Below, piece after piece: positions 16,764-23,588 of a DNA stretch of 64,000 bases. The notes under the pieces are model-generated. The model was not told the origin of the DNA and searched no databases. It was given only the letters and a program-made list of their open reading frames with translations. The first letter of the stretch is position 1, and every line of letters begins with the position of its first letter. The stretch lies in contig NZ_JASZYQ010000001.1 in NCBI RefSeq assembly GCF_030316885.1, positions 62,001-126,000 on the forward strand, given 5' to 3'. The position numbers and the translations under genes are program-made. Origin of the DNA: Variovorax jilinensis (GTDB taxonomy: Bacteria; Pseudomonadota; Gammaproteobacteria; Burkholderiales; Burkholderiaceae_C).

Positions 16764-17252
16764 CCGCCTCCCCTATCCCTGCGGGTTGCGCGAGCCCCCA
16801 CGAACCCATCAGCGACGAAGACGACATAGAGGTGCGCTGGGAGGGTGCCGACAGTGGGTTGGCCGAGGTCACCCGAATCGGATTCCACGGCATATGATCG
16901 CTAGCGGGTCCGGCGTGACCGGGCTTTTGCACCAGCCCCTCACGGGCATGCCAATGACCAGACGAACTGCACCGCACATGCGTTCGCCCTGCAGGCAGCA
17001 AGCGGCACCTCTGGGTGCCGTTTGTCTTACTCAGCCAGCCCGAAGACTTTTCCTAGACCACCGTCTCCCGGGGGCACGGCGGCGATAGTCCGCCGAGCCT
17101 TTGCAATGGCCCGGCATTCAGGGCCCCGCGCAGGCCGACCGGCGGCTCTTCGATCACGCTACAGAAGCTCAACGAGCGCCCGCAACGTAGCAGAACTTCC
17201 GTGACGAATGCGGCACGAATGCCGGAGTCGGCCAGGTGCGGACACGCCCGGC
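16764..17252. other. 489-nt gene-free stretch after the resolvase
   Basis: Reading frames here on both strands are short and Pro/Arg/Ser-rich without recognisable motifs. No terminal inverted repeats, transposase fragment or tRNA was seen. Probably decayed mobile DNA. Confidence 0.4.
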
Positions 17253-17765
17253 TCAACGGGAAGCGCCGACTCGCAGCACTTCCCTGACACGCTTGCCTTC
17301 GACCCTTCCCGCTTCGCCAAGCTCACGCACCAGTTGCTGCATCTGCGGGAAGTACCGATTGAAGATCGGGATCACGCCTCTGAGGCCGTCGGGCCCTATT
17401 GCGTGATGCATGAACTCCGTATCTTCCTCCGCGGAGAATTCGTAGCTACTACCGGGCTCGCGTCCCCAGAAGTCCTGCCGATCATGGGTGGCGTTGTGAA
17501 AGACTATCTGGCTGATGTCCCGGTTATCGCCGTGCCCACGCTCCGCGTAGTCTTTGCTCAACAAATAGAACTCGGCAGCAAACCCGCCGCACGCCACACG
17601 CCTCTCAATCTCTGGCAAGACCACGCAGCGTGCGCGAGCGTATCCACGGACGTCGCCGTCAAGCAGCTCGATGAAGTCGACCCCGCCGCCGAGATGCAAG
17701 CAAACAGTCGCGTGGCCCAACTCGTGCCAGCACCTGTACTCGACGCTATCGACGCGAATCTTCAT
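17253..17765 (-). CDS. M41/FtsH-like zinc metallopeptidase domain protein
   Basis: 170 residues from ATG 17765. HELGH at residues 14-18 is a zinc-peptidase HEXXH motif, followed by RRVACGGFAAEFYLLSKDYA and GHGDNRDI. This matches the M41 peptidase layout (HEXGH, then GGxAAE, then a G-x-x-D segment giving the third ligand), but without the AAA+ domain of FtsH. It is soluble, with no membrane segment. It is the third gene of a minus-strand operon after the HNH nuclease and Nudix genes (55-nt gap). Stand-alone M41-like domains occur in phage-related and defence loci. Substrate unknown. Confidence 0.65.
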   Translation of the reverse strand: MKIRVDSVEYRCWHELGHATVCLHLGGGVDFIELLDGDVRGYARARCVVLPEIERRVACGGFAAEFYLLSKDYAERGHGDNRDISQIVFHNATHDRQDFWGREPGSSYEFSAEEDTEFMHHAIGPDGLRGVIPIFNRYFPQMQQLVRELGEAGRVEGKRVREVLRVGASR

Positions 17766-17819
17766 GCTAGAACCAAAGATGCGACTCGCCGCACTTCGTG
17801 CCAAAGTTTGAGGCTGCCG

Positions 17820-18218
17820 CTAGTCGACCAATAGCAGCGGCTGCAAAAACTTGTCTGCGGGCGCAAGCGCGATCTGATCGAAGGCGGTCGGTGCGAACCA
17901 CTCAATGCTCTCGTGCTCGAGGTTCCGCAACGACGCGTGATCGCACGTGACCCAGTAGGCCTCGATCTGGACCACCGAATTGCCGTAGTCGTGTACGGAG
18001 GCGCCCACAGGAGCACCTACAGTCACGTTACGGGCATCCAGTTCCTCAACGAGCTCCCGCGCGAGCGCCATTTGCGCTGTCTCGCCCTGCTCAATCTTGC
18101 CACCGGGAAACTCCCAGAACCCGCCCTGCGCCTTGTGCGCCGGTCGCTTGGCAAGCAGGTACCGCCCACCTTGACGGATCACGGCCGCCGCAACGCGAAT
18201 CGTCTTGTCTGCCATCAT
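17820..18218 (-). CDS. Nudix (MutT-like) hydrolase
   Basis: 132 residues with a complete Nudix box: GGKIEQGETAQMALARELVE followed by ELDA, fitting GX5EX7REUXEEXGU apart from the last Gly. The start IRVAAAVIRQGGRYLLAKRP and the WEFPGG segment are typical of MutT/8-oxo-dGTPase-like proteins. Such enzymes hydrolyse nucleoside diphosphates linked to another group, often damaged or modified nucleotides. It begins 7 nt after the HNH nuclease stop, so the two are one operon. A role on modified nucleotides would fit beside a nuclease that targets modified DNA. Inference. Confidence 0.88.
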   Translation of the reverse strand: MMADKTIRVAAAVIRQGGRYLLAKRPAHKAQGGFWEFPGGKIEQGETAQMALARELVEELDARNVTVGAPVGASVHDYGNSVVQIEAYWVTCDHASLRNLEHESIEWFAPTAFDQIALAPADKFLQPLLLVD

Positions 18219-18225
18219 TCGGGCT

Positions 18226-19341
18226 TCAGGTGAGCGGCTCGATCTCGGCCAGGTACTCGGTTAGCTCGGCATTGCGTAGCTTGCCGTCGAGGCCGTGGTG
18301 AATCTCGCGATGGCAGGTCGGGCAGATCGCACCAACGAATCGGGGGTGATCTAGACCACCATCCGATACGCGAGTTGTATGGTGCGGCTCCAGGTAAGGG
18401 CTGCCATCGACCCGCTTGAATGGCGCAGGCTCGTGACAGGACTCGCACTCGCCGCGCGACCGGAGGAGCACATAGACCCTAACGAGTCTGCTGCGGACAT
18501 ACAGCTTCTTCTTAGCCTCCTTGCCACCGCTCCCCTCATTGGCGCCAAACGCCGATAGAGCTCGCTTGCGGGCTTCCGCTAGGTCCAGAGCCGGTGGACC
18601 TGAGTCGATCACGTCGTCCTCACTAGGGGGCACGTCATCGGTCTCCCTGCCTATCGGAACTAGATGGAACACGATGACTTGCCGATCGTTTCCTTCTCGG
18701 TCTGGGCCGCGCTGGAAGCTGTGGTTCACATAGGTGAACTCTCCAACGTATTTCTGGCCCTTGCCCTTCCCGAGGGACTCGAACACATGGAGCGCGCGGC
18801 CGTCCCGGGCATGGTTGGTGATAGAGAGGTTGCCCTTGGTGACTTGCATGTCACCGACCTGCCCCTCGCCGGTATACGAAAACACGCCGTCGGCGTCAAA
18901 GGCATCGCGATAACCGTACTGCTCACCCGAGTCGCCGGTGAACAAGAATATCGCTGGCGCTTGACTGGAAGGAGAAATGCCGCTCTGGCGACTGCCGCCG
19001 TAAGGAACGTTAATGTCCGGCCAGCGGTCATATATCTCGCCGACCACAAACCTTGGGGCTTCCAGTGGTCCACTTGTCGCGTGGTCGATGGCGACGGTCT
19101 CGAAGCCACGATTCTTTAGGTACTCGTTCGATTGGCGTCCGCCCGAAAACCCGCCCACCGGCACACCGGCCGCCATCGAGATGATCTTCTTGGGTGGGTA
19201 CCGAAGTCCCTTGTGGACAAGAGCAAACTTCTGAGCTGCGCTGGTCTCCCATTGGCTCCACTCTTGCAGTGCCCGCAAGTCAGCATCGAACCGCAGAAGG
19301 GCGTCCTCCAGCACTGCTCGCTCAACATCAGGCAATACCAA
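18226..19341 (-). CDS. McrA-like HNH endonuclease with SRA-like recognition domain
   Basis: 371 residues from TTG 19341, which has AGGAGA at good spacing upstream. The N-terminal part (about 1-85: FALVHKGLRYPPKKIISMAA) resembles the head domain of ScoMcrA-type enzymes. The middle (about 130-225: YGYRDAFDADGVFSYTGEGQ, then NHARDGRALHVFESLG) matches the SRA-like domain of that group, which reads modified bases. The C-terminus is an HNH/ββα-metal nuclease: CESCHEPAP, then YLEPHHTTRVSDGG, then CPTCHREIHHG. This suggests type IV (modification-dependent) restriction. First gene of the HNH-Nudix-peptidase operon. Confidence 0.82.
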   Translation of the reverse strand: MVLPDVERAVLEDALLRFDADLRALQEWSQWETSAAQKFALVHKGLRYPPKKIISMAAGVPVGGFSGGRQSNEYLKNRGFETVAIDHATSGPLEAPRFVVGEIYDRWPDINVPYGGSRQSGISPSSQAPAIFLFTGDSGEQYGYRDAFDADGVFSYTGEGQVGDMQVTKGNLSITNHARDGRALHVFESLGKGKGQKYVGEFTYVNHSFQRGPDREGNDRQVIVFHLVPIGRETDDVPPSEDDVIDSGPPALDLAEARKRALSAFGANEGSGGKEAKKKLYVRSRLVRVYVLLRSRGECESCHEPAPFKRVDGSPYLEPHHTTRVSDGGLDHPRFVGAICPTCHREIHHGLDGKLRNAELTEYLAEIEPLT

Positions 19342-19958
19342 TTATTTCTCCTCTTGTTTCAGTCCAAACCCGCCCGAGGGCTGCCTCTGCTGGCGGCGGT
19401 CTCATTCTCCCTGTGCGGAAGACGAACGTCTACGGAAGCGGTCACAACTGGATGACTGCTACCGGGCGATGGATCAGCACAGCAACGTCAGGATTGGCCT
19501 GAGCGGCCATCCCGATAAATGCCGCAAAGCCGTCATCCAGCCGATGGCAAGTTCAACACCCAATGGACTGGAGGTCCCTGAGGCGTTGACTTTCAGCACA
19601 TGAGCGCAGATCAAGGTCGTGCACGTCTGCTGCAACGCGCCGTGAGTTGGCCAGCATGGCAAGAAAGCGCTCGACCTCCTCACGCCCCATATCTCGCGGT
19701 TGCCGCAAAACTCGCGATTTCGCGACAATCGCACATAAGTCTGCCCAGTGGGCACGTTATAGTATGTAACTAATACGCTCGCCGACCTGATATCCAGAAA
19801 CGGTGTAGCGCGCAACCCAGGAGGGGCGGATTTCGCAAGCAGCGCATGTGCCACAGAGAAAGGCTGCAAGCCACTTTCCGCGCGCTCACGTCGCCAGTTA
19901 GACCGCCGCCGCCAGAAATGGCCGGGCGTTTTTTTACGGTCTCATTACGTCAGCCTTC
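19342..19958. other. 617-nt gene-free stretch before the cassette-like genes
   Basis: No convincing gene is seen; the longest reading frame (19474-19869, minus) has no family resemblance and unusual composition. A core-site-like GTTAGAC at 19897-19903, 56 bp before the next gene, could be the left edge of the first cassette, but no complete attC or attI can be drawn around it. A CGCC/GGGCG hairpin followed by seven T residues at about 19910-19936 could be a terminator. Confidence 0.4.
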
Positions 19959-20732
19959 ATGAAACCGTACGAATTGTTCGAAGTGCTTGCCGGAAAGACT
20001 TGGCGCTCAATAGAGAGGTTTAGTCGAAACCGGATTCACCTCGGTGAGGATGCGATTACCTCCAATAATCTCGACGCTTTGGCATCGGCCGGTCCAGCGT
20101 GTGTGTTCTTGGAAGACACTCGAGCACAGGAGTCAACCAAAGGATGCGACTTCGAACTTTGGATAGGCAGTTCATACCTAGGCTGGCGGCGATACGCTGT
20201 GCAAGCGAAGAAGATCCAAGTTAGTTCAAGCCGCTATGCCTCGCTCGCGCACGAGGTTTCTGGAGTTCTCCAGATTGACATTCTGGATGCCTATGCCGGA
20301 GCAAACAGAGCACTGGCACTCTATTGCTTCTACAACCATTCGACAAAGCCATACAACTGGAACTGCAACCTCGCTCCAGAGCTAGAGCAGCTCGGTTGCT
20401 CAGTAACGCCTTCCCGAGTGGTGCGAGCTGCCATCGCCAAGCACGGCGCGAGGAACTACACGCACCTGCATTCGCAGCCAGAAACACTGCCTTGGCGTTG
20501 TCTCTTGCGCTGCCCGAACTTCGTCTCAAAGGGCGCACCTGGCCATAGTGGATGGCCAAGTCTCGCCGAGAACTTCTATCCGCAGCTACCGGCTGCCTTG
20601 CAGAGGTTGCGAGCCCAAGGAGGAAAGATCTCGTTCGAAGACCTGCCGGAACTATTCAACTCAAACATTCAATTCCGCCCGCAGTGGGTTGGCGTCGTAG
20701 ATGTCGGCGGTCAGAGTCGCGACGGCGGCTAA
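19959..20732 (+). CDS. Cassette gene 1: DUF6615-like protein with nuclease-like motif
   Basis: 257 residues. GCDFELWIGSS and RRYAVQAKKIQ place Asp64, Glu66, Gln82 and Lys84 in the spacing of a PD-(D/E)XK (QxK variant) core; the overall sequence resembles DUF6615 proteins. The stop codon TAA is part of the attC-like R'' box GGCTAAC (20727-20733), which is typical of integron gene cassettes. GC is lower than in the chromosome. Function unknown; nuclease activity is an inference from the motif. Confidence 0.65.
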   Translation: MKPYELFEVLAGKTWRSIERFSRNRIHLGEDAITSNNLDALASAGPACVFLEDTRAQESTKGCDFELWIGSSYLGWRRYAVQAKKIQVSSSRYASLAHEVSGVLQIDILDAYAGANRALALYCFYNHSTKPYNWNCNLAPELEQLGCSVTPSRVVRAAIAKHGARNYTHLHSQPETLPWRCLLRCPNFVSKGAPGHSGWPSLAENFYPQLPAALQRLRAQGGKISFEDLPELFNSNIQFRPQWVGVVDVGGQSRDGG

Positions 20733-20784
20733 CCCTTCGTCGCAGCCGACTGCCTCCGGCGCCGGTTGAACTTAAACGTTAGAA
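20727..20784. other. attC-like integron recombination site 1
   Basis: The site starts with R'' GGCTAAC (20727-20733, containing the stop of cassette gene 1) and ends with core GTTAGAA (20778-20784), which fits GTTRRRY except for its last base. Between them L''-like CAGCCGAC and L'-like GCCGGTTG pair imperfectly around a short GCC-TCC-GGC loop, and the right arm GAACTTAAAC is the one seen in many environmental attC sites. Length 58 nt is at the short end for attC. No integron integrase gene is in the window. Confidence 0.72.
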
Positions 20785-20789
20785 CTCAC

Positions 20790-21641
20790 GTGGCACGCAA
20801 CTGGAAAGAAATTCCGGCCATCTGGCTCTTCACCGCGCTGTTCGTGGTGCTGTCGATCGTCAGTTCGATTATTGGACACAGTCCCCTGGCGACGAAGCTG
20901 AACGAGAACCAGGTCCTGTATCTGTTCTCTACCACCGGCCAAGTCATCGCAGCCGTCTATGGTCTTACGCTTACAGGGTTCATATTCTTCCGAAATGAGC
21001 TAAGCAGGGAGGAATTCGAAGATGAAACGCTCGCAGAAGCTGTGGACGCACTGAAGGCGAGGTATTTCGTGCTTCTCGCTTTCATCACGCTGTTGGTGCT
21101 CCTGACTATCTTTCTCTCGAACTTGGCAATCGCGAGAGAGGCCGCGGGACCTACGTTCGGGAACGCTGCAATCATTAATACGGGTCAGTCGGCCTTTGTG
21201 ACGAGCCTCTTGGCTGTGGCCTACTTCGTGTTCGACGTAATATCCCCTCGACGTATTGAGAACGCGAGTCGGCGCCTTCAGGACGAGGTTGACCCTTCGC
21301 GATCTGAACAGACCAAGGGTAGTCTTGAGGAATTTCTGACGAATTACAACCAGATTGAGGCGTTGCTGAACGAAGCAGGTTTTCCTTATCAGCAATCTGC
21401 AACAGCTTCCATCGACCGTGGTCGCCCGCGGCACATTTCGAACACAAGATTGGCGGAGATCCTATTCCGAAACGAGCGGATCGACAAAGTTCAATTCGCG
21501 CATCTGCGCGAATTGATCACACTGCGCAATTCGATCATTCATGGTGCGGAGCCCATCGTTAGCCACCAGGCGGTCACGATGTCTCGTGATGTACTGGAAC
21601 GATTGCGGACCGCTCTAAGTGGAGGCGAGGGTGAGCTCTAA
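20790..21641 (+). CDS. Cassette gene 2: four-helix membrane protein with HEPN-type motif
   Basis: 283 residues from GTG 20790, six bases after the attC core; a TTG at 20766 lies inside attC and is less likely. Four hydrophobic segments are visible (about residues 9-29, 42-62, 95-118 and 138-158), then a soluble C-terminal domain of about 115 residues. That domain contains LRNSIIHGAEP, whose R-N-S-I-I-H is the R-X4-H motif of HEPN RNases. The stop TAA is part of the next attC-like site. A membrane-bound HEPN effector is suggested; no known family recognised. Confidence 0.65.
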   Translation: MARNWKEIPAIWLFTALFVVLSIVSSIIGHSPLATKLNENQVLYLFSTTGQVIAAVYGLTLTGFIFFRNELSREEFEDETLAEAVDALKARYFVLLAFITLLVLLTIFLSNLAIAREAAGPTFGNAAIINTGQSAFVTSLLAVAYFVFDVISPRRIENASRRLQDEVDPSRSEQTKGSLEEFLTNYNQIEALLNEAGFPYQQSATASIDRGRPRHISNTRLAEILFRNERIDKVQFAHLRELITLRNSIIHGAEPIVSHQAVTMSRDVLERLRTALSGGEGEL

Positions 21642-21692
21642 CAGGTCGCTCCGTTCGACGACTTCGCCGCCCGCTGAGCTTGTTCGTTGGGC
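21636..21692. other. attC-like integron recombination site 2
   Basis: R''-like CTCTAAC (21636-21642) overlaps the stop of cassette gene 2, and core site GTTGGGC (21686-21692) fits GTTRRRY exactly. Inner arms GCTC (21647-21650) and GAGC (21676-21679), and AACA/TGTT next to the outer boxes, pair around a TTCG-containing middle. The 57-nt length matches site 1. Pairing is less regular than in site 1. Confidence 0.6.
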
Positions 21693-21705
21693 GGCTTGAA
21701 GCGCG

Positions 21706-22179
21706 ATGCCAACCTTGGATGATGTGTACAGAAAGTTCGGCGAAACGTCCGAGGCAGCGCAGCTTCTCGAAACAGAGCTTGGGAACGTACTTCTTCTAAA
21801 CCACTGTGTTGAGGCTGGCCTTTTCGAACGTCCCGACTCGGAAAAGGCGACAGAGATATACCGGCAGATCAACAAGCAAACTCTTGGGCAACTAATTAAA
21901 AAGCTGGGCCTCAGCAATACATCGGGCTTACAGTTTCAAGAGTTGCTTTCTCAGGCGCTCAAAGTTCGGAATCGCCTGGCGCATTCCTTCTACTTGCGGC
22001 ACAACCTCCGCCGTAACTCCGAGGCTGGGTGCGCAATCATGATCCAAGACTTGGAGTCCATGCACAACAAGCTGATGGAAGCATACAAAGCTGTCATGCT
22101 TTTCTCAGGCGTCGACCTCGACAAGCTTGTTGCAGATAGCGGCAATACACCTCAGCCCATAGGCCATCTGCCCATATGA
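21706..22179 (+). CDS. Cassette gene 3: small HEPN-like protein
   Basis: 157 residues starting 13 nt after the attC core. The protein is all-helical in appearance (EAAQLLETELGNVLLLNHCV, then KATEIYRQINKQTLGQLIKK) and contains KVRNRLAHSFY, where R-N-R-L-A-H is an R-X4-H HEPN motif with the usual flanking Asn. HEPN proteins of this size are often RNase toxins or phage-triggered effectors paired with a nucleotidyltransferase antitoxin; none is adjacent. Its stop (TGA) is not in an attC box and no clear third attC follows, so it may be the truncated last cassette. Confidence 0.6.
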   Translation: MPTLDDVYRKFGETSEAAQLLETELGNVLLLNHCVEAGLFERPDSEKATEIYRQINKQTLGQLIKKLGLSNTSGLQFQELLSQALKVRNRLAHSFYLRHNLRRNSEAGCAIMIQDLESMHNKLMEAYKAVMLFSGVDLDKLVADSGNTPQPIGHLPI

Positions 22180-22961
22180 ACAAACAGATCGCCGCATGTC
22201 CGATCGGCCTGAAGGCCCGAGGTTGGCTTACATAGCCGCATAAGAAGGCAGCAATACGAATGGCTGCATTTGGCCGATTCCAGAAATCCGCACGGAGTTT
22301 CTCGCCGTCGAAACGCCGTCCCCCACCACTGGAGCGGGAAACGCCGCCGAAATCAGGTAGGGCGGCTCCTGGGCCTCTCGATGGTCGTGGTCGTGCGACC
22401 GGCGCCGGCGGATCGACCCCACAGGGGAACACCGCGCCGTTCACCGCCCCAACTTTATTCCAGGGCCTTAGGGGAGCGGCCAAGCAACGCACGCCCGGCG
22501 GCCGCTTCCCACGAGGTATAGCGCCTTCGCCAGCCTTACGCACCTTCCAGCCCTTCAGGACGGCGCTGATTGCAGCGGCGGGGTCAGCCACCGTGTCGTC
22601 GTCGGCGATGCGGCGCAGCTCATCGACGACGTGCGCTCGGGCTGCAAGCTCGTGTTTCATGCCGTGGGTATGGCAATCTGGTTGATGCGGGGGCGCAGAT
22701 CGCCGGGATGGGTTGACCGTTGTGCATCGCTCAGTCGGCCAATTCGCAGCCTCGCGGATGCCACCGGCAAGACGGGCGCTCATCCAGCAGGCGGGACCTT
22801 GGGCCGGCGGGCTAACCCACGCCAGTCCAGCGGTGCCCATCAAGCGCAGTGCATCTCGGCATCATTTCCAGCAGCATCAGCCACGCATCAAGCATCGTCT
22901 TGCCGGCTTCGCTTGATTTCGCAGATTGCCCTACGATGCGCCCAGCAACGAGGAGTAGACG
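22180..22961. other. 782-nt stretch without a clear gene; possible gene remnant on minus strand
   Basis: The only candidate is a minus-strand reading frame from ATG 22660 beginning MKHELAARAHVVDELRRIAD, whose first ~50 residues look like a real helical protein before turning into Pro/Arg-rich sequence. This suggests a truncated or frameshifted gene. Nothing else on either strand looks coding, and no RNA gene or complete attC could be defined. Confidence 0.35.
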
Positions 22962-23288
22962 ATGCGGATGATCATTGCTTCATTTGCCGCGATCGCCCTG
23001 CTTGCAGGATGCGCAGCACCGAACGAGCCGGGGGCCATGTACAGCCCGCCACCTGTGGCTAACGTCGCGCCCACGCAAGTTGCGCCGGTTCCATACGTGC
23101 GTGCACCCAGGCCCACCGGCCGGGACAGTTACAACGCCGAGAAGCTCGCCAAGAACCGGGGGTGCGCCGCCCAGCCCTTGGCAAGCCTCACTGCCAAGGG
23201 CCCCGGCTTCGAGACCTACAGCGCGCCCTGCAGCGACGGCCGCGCGATCGCGATCAGGTGCGAGGTCGGTAACTGCAGGGTGCTCTAG
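22962..23288 (+). CDS. Small lipoprotein, unknown function
   Basis: 108 residues. The N-terminal signal ends in a lipobox (ALLAGC, Cys at about residue 17), so the protein should be lipid-anchored after export. The middle is Pro/Val-rich; the C-terminal half carries four cysteines (RGCAAQP, SAPCSDGR, IRCEVGNCRVL) that may form disulfides. GAGGAG lies at good spacing before ATG 22962; an alternative ATG is two codons on. Stand-alone gene between the cassette region and the Hma-like operon. Confidence 0.75.
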   Translation: MRMIIASFAAIALLAGCAAPNEPGAMYSPPPVANVAPTQVAPVPYVRAPRPTGRDSYNAEKLAKNRGCAAQPLASLTAKGPGFETYSAPCSDGRAIAIRCEVGNCRVL

Positions 23289-23588
23289 TAACCTCTGCTG
23301 AAAATGAAGGGGCGGCGCCTGTCGAAGTGCCGGCGTGTTCTGGAATGCCACCTCCACCTGCCCGCACGGTTTGATGGTAGGGATGATGGAAGAAGACACG
23401 GAAGGTCGTCGAACAGAATTCCGCGTTCTTGCCTACGCGACAATACGGTCTGACGAATAGACGTCCATCGATGGATCGATGGGCACAAACGTACGGGCAC
23501 CTAGAACAACACCGGCTTCGAAACCCACGCCCAAATATGGGGTCAGCCTCTCGGCTGGGTATCCAGCACGAATACTCACGGAGCAACA
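23289..23588. promoter_or_regulatory. Upstream region of the Hma-like operon
   Basis: 300 nt without a gene, expected to carry the promoter of the five-gene operon. CGGAGC lies before ATG 23589. A clear -35/-10 pair or operator could not be picked out by eye. Confidence 0.35.

Noticed and set aside
19474-19869. Minus-strand frame of 131 codons
   Set aside because: Composition and lack of any motif or ribosome site do not support a gene.
22180-22260. Possible third attC after cassette gene 3
   Set aside because: No R'' box at the stop codon and no GTTRRRY core with pairing arms could be aligned; the stop is TGA outside any box.
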